Shown: in pieces, positions 17,304-24,152 of the stretch | How positions within the stretch are numbered: the first letter of the stretch is position 1 | Layout of the letters: each line of letters begins with the position of its first letter | Assembly (NCBI GenBank): GCA_034716235.1 | Contig: JAYEHH010000001.1 | Coordinates: forward strand, 1 to 28,127 | Direction of reading: 5' to 3' | Source: M55B174 sp034716235 | GTDB lineage: Bacteria; Patescibacteriota; Minisyncoccia; CAIUEV01; JAHKAQ01 | DNA length: 28,127 bases | The notes under the pieces: generated by a model | Database searches by the model: none | Seen by the model: the letters and a program-made list of their open reading frames with translations, nothing else | What the model was told of the DNA's origin: nothing | Translations under genes and position numbers: made by a program

Positions 17304-17441
17304 AACTTTATGCACTTTATAAACTTTATAGCTTTATGAACTTTCTAACGTTATGAACGTTATGAACTTTATGAACTTTATGAACTTTATGAACTTTATG
17401 AACTTTACGAACTTTACGAACTTTACGAACTTTCTAACTCC
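17304..17441 (+). repeat. 15-unit nonamer tandem tract
   Basis: Units of GAACTTTAT or GAACTTTAC follow with mostly exact 9-base spacing (the C of ACTT at 17306, 17315, 17324, 17332, 17341, 17349, 17358, then every 9 bases to 17430). The array ends TCTAACTCC. It lies between the 5S gene and the start of the 259-aa gene, on what would be the leader of that gene. Confidence 0.9.
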
Positions 17442-17477
17442 ATTATACCTGTCTCTTCAAATAAATAAAAGCCCATA

Positions 17478-17594
17478 ATCTTGGCAATGACCTACTCTTG
17501 CATACCTAAAGTATGCTACCATCGGCGTAGACAAGCTTAACTTCTGAGTTCGGAATGGGATCAGGTGTAGCCTTGTCACTTGAATTACCAAGAT
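17478..17594 (-). rRNA. rrf: 5S ribosomal RNA (isolated)
   Basis: The minus strand contains the conserved 5S core CCGAACTCAGAAGTTAAGC, GCCGATGGTAGCAT and AGAGTAGG, with helix I TCTTGGTAAT/ATTGCCAAGA. The terminal stem extends beyond the mature ends to 14 perfect pairs (17471-17484 with 17588-17601), as expected for a precursor processed by an RNase. No 16S or 23S gene is adjacent. Ends are estimated from helix I and may be off by one or two bases. Confidence 0.95.
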
Positions 17595-17607
17595 TATGGG
17601 CTCTATT

Positions 17608-17727
17608 CTAAAAATTACTGATAACCGGAGGCAAGAAAAAAAAGATTGTACTTAAAAAGAAAATCAGTCCGAAAATGGCACCTACCAGTTTTAACCCTTC
17701 TTTTAATTGGTTCTCAGGTTTAATCAT
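17608..17727 (-). CDS. 39-aa single-helix membrane peptide upstream of 5S
   Basis: The frame encodes a 39-residue peptide: a polar start MIKPENQLKEG, then one hydrophobic helix with many Phe (about residues 12-35), ending PPVISNF. The stop lies 14 nt before the 5S 5' end. A promoter (TTGACA, 17 nt, TATCTT) lies so that its -10 ends six bases before the ATG, the same geometry as the 32-aa gene at 2203-2301, giving a leaderless mRNA. Function is unknown. The region could instead be only the 5S transcribed leader, with the frame there by chance. Confidence 0.5.
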   Translation of the reverse strand: MIKPENQLKEGLKLVGAIFGLIFFLSTIFFFLPPVISNF

Positions 17728-17733
17728 GCAAGA

Positions 17734-17762
17734 AAGATAACTAAAAAAAACATCTATGTCAA
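17734..17762 (-). promoter_or_regulatory. Promoter for the 39-aa ORF and 5S rRNA
   Basis: On the minus strand a perfect -35 TTGACA (17757-17762) is separated by exactly 17 bases from TATCTT (17734-17739). The predicted start of transcription is at about 17727, the A of the 39-aa ORF. No other promoter is visible before 5S. Confidence 0.65.
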
Positions 17763-17806
17763 CCTTTTTTCTAAAAATAAATCTTTATTTTATTTCCAAT
17801 AATTAG

Positions 17807-18067
17807 TTAGCAATGCCATCTCTTTAAACTAGGAAGAAAATTCTCAGCCATGCCCCTGGCCTGTCTTTCTGTCATTTTCATCTTGTCAGCCATAACAACT
17901 GCTACTCTATTTATCATTTGTTCTATGGTGATATCAGGATCCACAAATTTTCCTTCTTGAAAACAAAAATGACAATATTCTTTACTTCTATTTTTGTTAG
18001 GGAAAATACCGTAATCTTTGATTCTTTTCATTGGCATACCACAACTTTGACAAATCTTAATTTCCAT
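17807..18067 (-). CDS. Putative zinc-ribbon domain protein
   Basis: The 86-aa product matches a small bacterial zinc-ribbon family whose signature is 'CQSCGMPM ... YCxxCfxxGxF'. Here CQSCGMPM (Cys 6 and 9) and YCHFCFQEGKFVDPDITIEQM (Cys 32 and 35) would bind one metal ion. A helical tail follows (KMTERQARGMAENFLPSLKRW) and the length is usual for the family, which has no established role. It stands alone, with 266 nt to the divergent gene at 18334 and no Shine-Dalgarno site. Confidence 0.8.
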   Translation of the reverse strand: MEIKICQSCGMPMKRIKDYGIFPNKNRSKEYCHFCFQEGKFVDPDITIEQMINRVAVVMADKMKMTERQARGMAENFLPSLKRWHC

Positions 18068-18281
18068 TTGGCTTTTAAATATTTTTTATTTGAGTTTTCG
18101 TTTTCTATTCCAAACTTGTTTGTAGTTTACTTACTTTGTATAATTTCAGCAAGGCTTTAGTACTAAGCAAAAAATTTTAAGTACTTCATCTATTTGTTGA
18201 ATTTAAATTAAGTGCTAAATAAAGTTAAGTGTTGCATAAGATGAGCTACCTATTGGACAGAGAAGCTAAAAAATGATAGAG

Positions 18282-18287
18282 TATAAT
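18282..18287 (+). promoter_or_regulatory. TATAAT -10 box for the 98-aa gene
   Basis: A perfect TATAAT lies 46 bases before the ATG at 18334. TTGGAC at 18253-18258 is 23 bases upstream, too far for a usual -35. The rest of the 18068-18333 intergenic region shows nothing recognisable. Confidence 0.5.
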
Positions 18288-18333
18288 TTAAAAATTAGTT
18301 CTTTAACTTAAAAAAGAGAAAGAGGAGGAGAAA

Positions 18334-18630
18334 ATGTTAACAAAACTAGGATTTGCGGAACTGATTAAGGTTGGTGGGATAAAGAAACATGGCAATGGAG
18401 GGTTTGCCGTATTATTCACAAGCCAAGGGGAAAAGCCCAAGCATGAGTCCTGGGTATGTTTTTCTAGATCATACTTGAAACACGGGAAACTGGACAGAGA
18501 AGGATTTCAATGGTGGGGATCCTTTAGATCTCCGGGATGGTTCAAGGATGCAACTCCCGGAATACCCCTTTTCTTAATTATATCCGAACTAACAGATGTT
18601 TTAGAAGAAAAATTAAAAAACATCTTTTAG
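18334..18630 (+). CDS. 98-aa protein of unknown function with strong SD site
   Basis: No family is recognised. The protein is rich in aromatic residues and Gly (SWVCFSRSYLKHGK, FQWWGSFRSPGWFKD), with a hydrophobic-acidic helix at the end (PLFLIISELTDVLEEKLKNIF). It has no signal peptide or membrane helix, so it is probably cytosolic and compact. It has a complete expression cassette: TATAAT (18282), a perfect AGGAGG (18323-18328) five bases before the ATG, and a rho-independent terminator just downstream. This differs from the core genes here, which lack Shine-Dalgarno sites, and may mean separate origin or strong expression. Confidence 0.75.
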   Translation: MLTKLGFAELIKVGGIKKHGNGGFAVLFTSQGEKPKHESWVCFSRSYLKHGKLDREGFQWWGSFRSPGWFKDATPGIPLFLIISELTDVLEEKLKNIF

Positions 18631-18645
18631 AGAAACAATAAAAAC

Positions 18646-18679
18646 AACGGCTATCCAAACTTAATTTTGAATAGCCGTT
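18646..18679 (+). terminator. Rho-independent terminator
   Basis: The stem AACGGCTAT (18646-18654) pairs with ATAGCCGTT (18671-18679), extended inward by further A-T pairs, and is followed by TTTTAAATTTG. It lies 16 bases after the 98-aa gene and in front of the convergent 49-aa gene. Confidence 0.8.
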
Positions 18680-18704
18680 TTAAATTTGAGAAGAAAACAA
18701 ATTT

Positions 18705-18854
18705 TTAAAAAATTATATTTCCTTCTAGTAAATGCCCCTTTATTTTTTTCTCCTTGCTATTCTTCCTCCATGTTTTAACTACTGCTGCTACAATCATGAG
18801 CACCATTGTAGCAACTGCAATTAAGAATAGCGCCTTAGCCATCCATTCTCCCAT
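18705..18854 (-). CDS. 49-aa single-helix membrane peptide with strong SD site
   Basis: The frame encodes MGEWMAKALFLIAVAT and onward, one hydrophobic helix (about residues 6-26) then a basic tail (KTWRKNSKEKKIK), so the C-terminus is likely cytoplasmic. A perfect AGGAGG (18863-18868) lies eight bases before the ATG, which is strong support for so short a gene. It converges on the 98-aa gene across a terminator. On its own strand it is downstream of tRNA-Ser and the hairpin-bearing duplicate, so it could share that transcript. Function is unknown. Confidence 0.65.
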   Translation of the reverse strand: MGEWMAKALFLIAVATMVLMIVAAVVKTWRKNSKEKKIKGHLLEGNIIF

Positions 18855-18919
18855 AATTTTGTCCTCCTTTTAAATTGTTTGAAAGTACTAATTGATAAAT
18901 ATAATTCTGGGTAACAAGG

Positions 18920-18982
18920 GGCGGAGAGGGGGAGATTCGCCCCGCATGCGCGGGGCGCCACGTCGGATGACGTGGCGAACTC
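18920..18982 (-). repeat. Duplicated tRNA-Ser 3' end with twin-hairpin insert
   Basis: Bases 18920-18939 repeat 18991-19010 exactly (20 bases, the acceptor and half T-arm of tRNA-Ser), and 18978-18982 continues the T-arm (AACTC). Between them a 38-base insert (18940-18977) reads on the minus strand as H1 CCACGTC-ATCC-GACGTGG, CG, then CCCCGC-GCAT-GCGGGG. The insert follows TTCG of the T-loop. H1 and its position are identical to the copy at 51-103. Confidence 0.85.
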
Positions 18983-18989
18983 TATTCCT

Positions 18990-19079
18990 TGGCGGAGAGG
19001 GGGAGATTCGAACTCCCGGTACCAATAAAGGCACAACACCTTAGCAGGGTGCCCCTTTCAGCCACTCAGGCACCTCTCC
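18990..19079 (-). tRNA. tRNA-Ser (anticodon GCU), CCA encoded
   Basis: The minus strand folds as a class II tRNA: acceptor GGAGAGG/CCTCTCC, anticodon loop CTGCTAA (GCT), a long variable arm GTGCC-TTTATT-GGTAC, T-arm GGGAG-TTCGAAT-CTCCC, discriminator G (18993) and an encoded CCA (18990-18992). It reads AGC and AGU codons. Confidence 0.94.
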
Positions 19080-19150
19080 TGCTTACGCAACAACTAACTA
19101 TTAACTTTAACTCATAATTATAAATTAGGGAGGCTTCTTCATTTCATTCC

Positions 19151-19222
19151 TCGCCTGCCTGCCGGTAGGCAGGCAAAGACAATCACTTTACAAACCTTAT
19201 GAACTTTATGAACTTTTAACTC
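19151..19222 (+). repeat. Hairpin inserted in a CTCGCAAAGAC motif, then nonamer tract
   Basis: The hairpin CCTGCCTG-CCGG-TAGGCAGG (19154-19173) interrupts CCTCG|CAAAGAC, a motif that is continuous at 28007-28018. Immediately after, ACTTTA-type units occur every nine bases (C at 19186, 19195, 19204, 19213), ending TTTTAACTC like the other nonamer tracts. The tract reaches the end of manC. Confidence 0.65.
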
Positions 19223-20310
19223 TACAAGTATTTCTGCCTCTTCTTATTTTTCTTCATCTCCTCAACAATTTTCTTTACATCCTGAGATCTTCCTTTGGGA
19301 CAAACTAGCAAAGCATCTTTGGTATCAACAATAATCATATCATCTACCCCTATTGTGGCCACTACTTTACCTGGATAAGAATATATTAAACTTTGAGTCG
19401 TGTCCAAACCAACCCAATCTCCTTTGAAAACATTACCATTCTCATCTTTTTCTAAGGTTGCTTTTTTATGCAACACATTCCAATCACCAATGTCGCTCCA
19501 TCCAAATTCTCCTTTAATAATTAAGATATCTTTAGGACTCATTTTTTCCGTTACTGCATAGTCAATCATAACTCTAGGAATCTTTGAATAACGTTGAGCA
19601 ATTTCTTTAGTATTCCCCTTCTGCTTTAATAGTTCAATAACTTTCGCCAATGGAGAATAAACTTCCGGAGCATATTTTTTAAAAGCTTGCAGAAAAAATT
19701 TAGGCGTCCACATATAAAAATTACCGTGCCAGAGATAATTACCGCTCTTAATATATTCTTTGGCTTTTTTATAAATCGGTTTTTCCTTATGCCCTAAAAA
19801 TTCATAAACTTCAATACCAGCTTGATTGCTAATTCTTTCCCCAATCTTCGTATAGCCTAAAGCCGTAGAGGGAGTTTCGGGAACTATTCCCACATCAACT
19901 AATTTCCCAGTTTTACGAATCTTTTCTTCTGCCACTTTAAGCACTTCTAGAAATTTAGTTACGTTTCCAATGTAATGGTCGGAAGGGATAAAAACCATTG
20001 GTTCGTTAGGCTCAATTAAACTCATAAAACCAGCCACATATCCCATAGCTGCCGCCGTATCTCTTCTTTCGGGTTCTACGATAATATTTTTCTTAGGAAA
20101 ATCAGGTAAAATTTTCTTAATGTTACCGAGACATTGAGGAGTGGTAGAAATAAATATTTTATGCCCTGGATAAGTTCCAGTAAAACGGTTAAGGGTAGTT
20201 TCTAACAAAGTTTCCTTTCCTATAACGGCAGTAAATTGTTTAGACTTTTCAGAACGACTCATTGGCCATAGTCTAGTTCCGCTACCACCTGCAAGAATAA
20301 TTATATTCAT
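19222..20310 (-). CDS. manC: Mannose-1-phosphate guanylyltransferase
   Basis: ManC makes GDP-mannose from GTP and mannose-1-phosphate, the donor for mannosylated glycans. The nucleotide-binding signature LAGGSGTRLWPMSRSEKSKQ lies at residues 6-25; EPERRDTAAAMGY, FIPSDHYI (about 107-114), LGYTKIG and GEFGWSDIGDW are all conserved in the family. At 362 aa it is the single-domain type without the C-terminal isomerase domain of bifunctional enzymes. It is divergent from ychF across 179 nt that contain a nonamer tract. No Shine-Dalgarno is seen. The two GT4 enzymes at 9742-12590 are possible users of its product. Confidence 0.93.
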   Translation of the reverse strand: MNIIILAGGSGTRLWPMSRSEKSKQFTAVIGKETLLETTLNRFTGTYPGHKIFISTTPQCLGNIKKILPDFPKKNIIVEPERRDTAAAMGYVAGFMSLIEPNEPMVFIPSDHYIGNVTKFLEVLKVAEEKIRKTGKLVDVGIVPETPSTALGYTKIGERISNQAGIEVYEFLGHKEKPIYKKAKEYIKSGNYLWHGNFYMWTPKFFLQAFKKYAPEVYSPLAKVIELLKQKGNTKEIAQRYSKIPRVMIDYAVTEKMSPKDILIIKGEFGWSDIGDWNVLHKKATLEKDENGNVFKGDWVGLDTTQSLIYSYPGKVVATIGVDDMIIVDTKDALLVCPKGRSQDVKKIVEEMKKNKKRQKYL

Positions 20311-20390
20311 AGTAAGTTTTACTAATGTTTAAATTCAATAATTCAAAAATAACATACTAGAAGAATTTTGGATAGTTAAAATAGTAAAAT

Positions 20391-20488
20391 GACTTAATGA
20401 CCTAATGACTTGATAAACTCTATGAGCTTGGTAAGCTTTATGAGCTTAATAACTTTACGAACTTTATAACTTTATAAACTTTTAACTC
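20391..20488 (+). repeat. Degenerate 8-9-bp tandem tract before ychF
   Basis: About eleven ACTT/AGCTT-type units occur at 8- or 9-base spacing (C from 20393 to 20479), ending TTTTAACTCC immediately before the ychF ATG. It is more degenerate than the 17304 tract. The remaining intergenic bases (20311-20390) show no clear promoter for manC or ychF. Confidence 0.75.
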
Positions 20489-20489
20489 C

Positions 20490-21536
20490 ATGCTATCCGT
20501 CGGTATTGTTGGATTACCCAACATTGGAAAATCTACTCTATTTAAGGCTCTCACTCAGAATCCCGTTGATATTAATAACTACCCTTTTTGCACCATTGAT
20601 CCTAATGTTGGAATCGTTCCAGTTGAAGACCAAAGACTTAAAAAATTGTCTGAAATTTTTACCTCTAAAAAAACAATTCCCGCAGTTATTGAATTTATTG
20701 ATATTGCTGGCCTAGTAAAAGGTGCCCATAAAGGAGAAGGTTTAGGTAATAAATTTTTAGCCAATATTCGAGATGCGGATCTTATTTGTCATGTTGTTAG
20801 ATGTTTTCAGCAAGAATCAGTTGAGCATGTTCAAAAGCAAATTAATCCTTCTGCGGATATCGAGGTAATTAATACTGAATTAATTCTAGCAGATTTAGAT
20901 ACTGTTTTGAGAAGAAAACATAAAACTGCTAAACTGGCTAGGGGGCTTAAGGATGAAGAGGCTCAGATTGAATTATCAGCCTTAGAAAAAATAGAAGATG
21001 TCCTCAATCAAGGTCATCTTGCTTCAACTGCTACCCTTACTAGGGAAGAAAAGAAAGCAATTGTTAGCCTCCAGCTGATAACTAAGAAACCAATGCTGTA
21101 TATTTTAAATGTCTCTCAAAATAATCATCCTGATTTAGAAAAGCTCTCTCAAGAAAAATCTTGTATAAAACTAGATATTAAAACAGAGGCTGAATTACTA
21201 GATTTAAGCTCTCAAGAAATAAAAGAATTAGAACTTCAGTCAAAAATTTCAATTTTGCCTATAGAGGCCTATAAAAAATTAAACTTAATTACTTTTTTTA
21301 CGGCTGCCGAGAAAGAATCTCATGCTTGGACAATAACTAAGGGCAGTACTGCTCCTCAAGCCGGAGCTAAGATTCACAATGACTTTAAAGAAAAATTTAT
21401 CAAGGCGGAAGTTATAAGTTACCACGATTTTATTAAGGTCTGTTCTTATAAAAAAGCCAAAGAAGAAGGTCTTATCAGAACAGAAGGAAAAGACTATACT
21501 GTCCGTGATGGAGATATAATCACTTTTAAAATTTAA
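20490..21536 (+). CDS. ychF: Ribosome-binding ATPase YchF (Obg family)
   Basis: YchF/Ola1 is a conserved P-loop ATPase that binds ribosomes and is tied to stress responses. The P-loop GLPNIGKST is at residues 8-16, the switch region is NNYPFCTIDPNVGIV, G3 is DIAGLVKGAHKGEGLGNKFL, and a coiled coil follows. The base-recognition loop is unlike the GTPase NKxD, as expected for this ATPase group. The C-terminal TGS domain holds FFTAAEKESHAWTITKGSTAPQAG and FIKAEVISYHDF. At 348 aa it is slightly shorter than the usual 363. Its stop is one base from the next ATG, so it is co-translated with the PEGA protein. Confidence 0.96.
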   Translation: MLSVGIVGLPNIGKSTLFKALTQNPVDINNYPFCTIDPNVGIVPVEDQRLKKLSEIFTSKKTIPAVIEFIDIAGLVKGAHKGEGLGNKFLANIRDADLICHVVRCFQQESVEHVQKQINPSADIEVINTELILADLDTVLRRKHKTAKLARGLKDEEAQIELSALEKIEDVLNQGHLASTATLTREEKKAIVSLQLITKKPMLYILNVSQNNHPDLEKLSQEKSCIKLDIKTEAELLDLSSQEIKELELQSKISILPIEAYKKLNLITFFTAAEKESHAWTITKGSTAPQAGAKIHNDFKEKFIKAEVISYHDFIKVCSYKKAKEEGLIRTEGKDYTVRDGDIITFKI

Positions 21537-21537
21537 G

Positions 21538-23112
21538 ATGTTTGCAAAAATTCCTCTCAAAAGAAGATTAATTTATACAGCCGGTACGCTTTTTTTCTTA
21601 ACCAGTTCAATAATTCTTGCCTTCTTCGCTTTGGGCTATCGTTTTAATTCTCAACATGGTGTTTTTATTTATTCTGGAACTATCACTATTAAATCTACTC
21701 CTAAAGATGTAGATCTCTATTTAGATAATAAGTTAGTAACTAAAAAATCGTATGACATTATAAACAATGCTTACAACATTAATGGCGTTAAACCAGGTTC
21801 TTATACTTTAGAGGTAAAAAGTCCCAATTATTCTTCTTGGAAAAAAGAAATTGAAGTTCATTCAGGAATCGCTACCGAATTTTGGAATATAGTATTAGCA
21901 GAAAACAAACCAGAAAAGATGAGATTAGATATTGTTAATCCTTCTTTTTATAAAGCGTCTGAAGGAGGAGCCCAAATAGTTTATGCTACCCGGGCTAATA
22001 GCCCATTGAGCATTTTCAACTATTCAACCAAGGAAGAAAAAGCAATCAAAATCTTTGAAGAATGTGATAAATGTGGCAATTTTAAGGAAACAACATCTCT
22101 AGAAATTGCAGAATTCTCGCCCAGTCAAAACAGTTTAATCTTAGGCATTAAGAGAGATGGCCAATATGATTGGTATCTTGCCTTCTTAGATAAAATAGAA
22201 AAGGAGGGTCTGAATGACTCTACCCTAGTTTCTCTTAATCCTCGACTAAGCCAATTAGCCTCCTTAGACTCTCAAGAAGCTAGAGAACAATTTGATTCAG
22301 AAATAATACCTGACCCCACAATACTTGAAAAATTACTCCTTTCAGAAGAAGGTTTTTATTTACATGATTTTAAATGGCTAGATAACGATAATTTTTATTT
22401 TTTAAACCAAGGAAATTTATATTTGGTTACTCTTAGCAAAAAAGAAATGAGATTAATTTTAGAAGAAATAAGAGGCTATGAAATATCTCAAGGTAATATC
22501 TTTTTCATTAAAGCTCCTTCTAATCTAGTGCTTAAAAGTGATTATGAAGGTTCAAATTTAAAACAAATTACAGAAAACTTAATTGACCAAGATTTCGGGG
22601 AAGAAGATCCTTCTTACAAACTAACTATTTATGATGAGAAAAGATTAGTAATACTAAACCAAAATAAAGAACTTTATCTATACAATGATAATGACGAAGA
22701 ATATCAAATTTTCAAAAAAATTGGGGATAATATTCAAGGAGCTCAATTTTCTAATGATGGCAAGAAACTTCTTTATTTTAATGAGGATGAAATAAAAACT
22801 TATTACTTAAGAGAATGGGATGTACAACCTAAAAATAATGTAGGAGCAAATATAACAATTTATGAGAATAAACAAAACAAAATCCAAGATGCTATGTGGC
22901 ATCATAATTATCAACATATTATTTTTTCTACCAACAAGAAAATCCAGCTGGTAGAGTTAGATACTAGAAATAAAATAAATCAGTCTATTGTTCTAGAACC
23001 TAACATGGATAAAACTTTGTTTTCTTATGACCCTAAGAGTAGAAATTTATATTTCCTTGATACTTCAGATCAATATGTGCAACTTTTTAGTACTGAGTTG
23101 CCACGTAGATAA
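21538..23112 (+). CDS. PEGA-domain membrane protein with TolB-like propeller
   Basis: The 524-aa protein has one N-terminal membrane helix (about residues 11-32), then a PEGA domain (about 46-115: GTITIKSTPKDVDLYLDNK and GVKPGSYTLEVKSPNYSSW), a fold seen in surface and carbohydrate-associated proteins. The rest (about 130-520) has repeated WD/TolB-like strands (AEFSPSQNSLILG, AQFSNDGKKLLYF, LFSYDPKSRNLYFL), suggesting a beta-propeller. The product probably faces outward, anchored to the membrane. Substrate or partner cannot be told from sequence. It starts one base after the ychF stop and is convergent with rpsI, 20 nt away. Confidence 0.82.
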   Translation: MFAKIPLKRRLIYTAGTLFFLTSSIILAFFALGYRFNSQHGVFIYSGTITIKSTPKDVDLYLDNKLVTKKSYDIINNAYNINGVKPGSYTLEVKSPNYSSWKKEIEVHSGIATEFWNIVLAENKPEKMRLDIVNPSFYKASEGGAQIVYATRANSPLSIFNYSTKEEKAIKIFEECDKCGNFKETTSLEIAEFSPSQNSLILGIKRDGQYDWYLAFLDKIEKEGLNDSTLVSLNPRLSQLASLDSQEAREQFDSEIIPDPTILEKLLLSEEGFYLHDFKWLDNDNFYFLNQGNLYLVTLSKKEMRLILEEIRGYEISQGNIFFIKAPSNLVLKSDYEGSNLKQITENLIDQDFGEEDPSYKLTIYDEKRLVILNQNKELYLYNDNDEEYQIFKKIGDNIQGAQFSNDGKKLLYFNEDEIKTYYLREWDVQPKNNVGANITIYENKQNKIQDAMWHHNYQHIIFSTNKKIQLVELDTRNKINQSIVLEPNMDKTLFSYDPKSRNLYFLDTSDQYVQLFSTELPRR

Positions 23113-23132
23113 ATAATTTAATATTTTGAGAA

Positions 23133-23558
23133 TTACCGTTTTGAGAATTGAGGAGCTTTTCTCGCTTTTTTAAGCCCTGGCTTTTTTCTCTCAACCTTAC
23201 GAGAATCCCTGGTTAGATATCCTAATTCTTTAAGTTGTTTTCTAAGACTTTCGTCAAATTTAATTAAGGCTTTAGAAATAGCATGACGAGTAGCTTCTGC
23301 TTGTCCTCTTACTCCTCCCCCTTTAACAATTATTTCCACCTTCATCTTAATCTTTCCTAGAATTTTTAGAGGAGAGAAGACAATATCACTCAATTCCTTG
23401 GTAGGGAAAAAAGCTTCTGCTTTCTGAGAATTAATTACCAATTTATTTTCTTTGGCTGATGTTTTATAAATTCTAGCTGACGAAATAGCCGTTTTTCTTC
23501 TGCCAGTACCTTGCCAATATTTTCCTGAGACTTTCTTTTGATTATTTTTCTTCTCCAT
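23133..23558 (-). CDS. rpsI: Ribosomal protein uS9
   Basis: uS9 is a small-subunit head protein whose C-terminal tail reaches the P-site tRNA. The family motifs GTGRRKTAISSARIY (about residues 17-31), VKGGGVRGQAEATRHAISKALI and the C-terminus RKKPGLKKARKAPQFSKR are all present. The last residues KR are the conserved tRNA-contacting end. The length, 141 aa, is a little above average because of a short N-terminal Lys/Gln stretch. It is the last gene of the operon, 12 nt after rplM. Confidence 0.97.
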   Translation of the reverse strand: MEKKNNQKKVSGKYWQGTGRRKTAISSARIYKTSAKENKLVINSQKAEAFFPTKELSDIVFSPLKILGKIKMKVEIIVKGGGVRGQAEATRHAISKALIKFDESLRKQLKELGYLTRDSRKVERKKPGLKKARKAPQFSKR

Positions 23559-23570
23559 TCCGAAAATTTA

Positions 23571-24125
23571 TTAAGATTTGTTAGCTTTATTCCCAACAAC
23601 CCCATCAATCTCTTCTTCAAAAATCTGTAATCTTTTAATTGATTTCTTCCTTATTTTATTCTTAGGAAGCATTTGATAAACCGCTCGACGAAACACTTTA
23701 GGAAAATCCTTTTTGATAGCGTCTTTTAGCTGGATTGAGCTAATTCCCCCCGGATAACCACTGTAGTGATGATAAATTTTATCTTCCAGTTTTCTGCCTC
23801 CTTTAAACTTTATTTTCTTTAAATTATAAACCGTTACTTTATCGCCACAATCAATGTAAGGCAGATACGTCACTTTTCTTTTCCCTGAAAGCAGTAGAGC
23901 GACTTGAGTAGCTATCCTGCCAAAAACCAATCCGGTTAAATCAATTTGATGATTTTCTCTTGCAATCTCCTTTTTATTAGCAGCAATTCCAGCCCTTTTT
24001 TGTTTCTTCTTGGTCATTGCTTGTCTTTTTTGCTCTTTAATAGATAAAATTGCTCCACTTTTAGGGACTTTACTATTTTTCTGCTTTTTCGCTTTATTGG
24101 TCTGTGATGAATTATCTTTAGCCAT
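23571..24125 (-). CDS. rplM: Ribosomal protein uL13 with basic N-terminal extension
   Basis: uL13 is an early-assembling large-subunit protein. The core (about residues 58-184) contains IDLTGLVFGRIATQVALLLSG, YLPYIDCGDKVTVYN, KIYHHYSGYPGG and VYQMLPKNKI, all family motifs. The first 57 residues are a Lys/Gln-rich extension absent from most homologues (usual length about 142 aa, here 184). An internal start near the core could shorten it; no Shine-Dalgarno site decides this. It is 27 nt after rplQ. Confidence 0.95.
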   Translation of the reverse strand: MAKDNSSQTNKAKKQKNSKVPKSGAILSIKEQKRQAMTKKKQKRAGIAANKKEIARENHQIDLTGLVFGRIATQVALLLSGKRKVTYLPYIDCGDKVTVYNLKKIKFKGGRKLEDKIYHHYSGYPGGISSIQLKDAIKKDFPKVFRRAVYQMLPKNKIRKKSIKRLQIFEEEIDGVVGNKANKS

Positions 24126-24152
24126 TATTAAATAATATCTTTAATCGAAAAA

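Noticed and set aside
17304..17441. Possible CRISPR-like array
   Set aside because: The units are 9 bases long with no unique spacers and no cas genes nearby; it is a simple tandem repeat.
18939..18991. An integrated genomic island bounded by the tRNA-Ser duplicates
   Set aside because: Only about 50 bases, all hairpin insert or flank, lie between the duplicate and the intact tRNA, so no cargo is enclosed.
18821..19039. 72-aa minus-strand ORF across tRNA-Ser
   Set aside because: It runs through the tRNA gene and the hairpin duplicate; the sequence is explained by those features.
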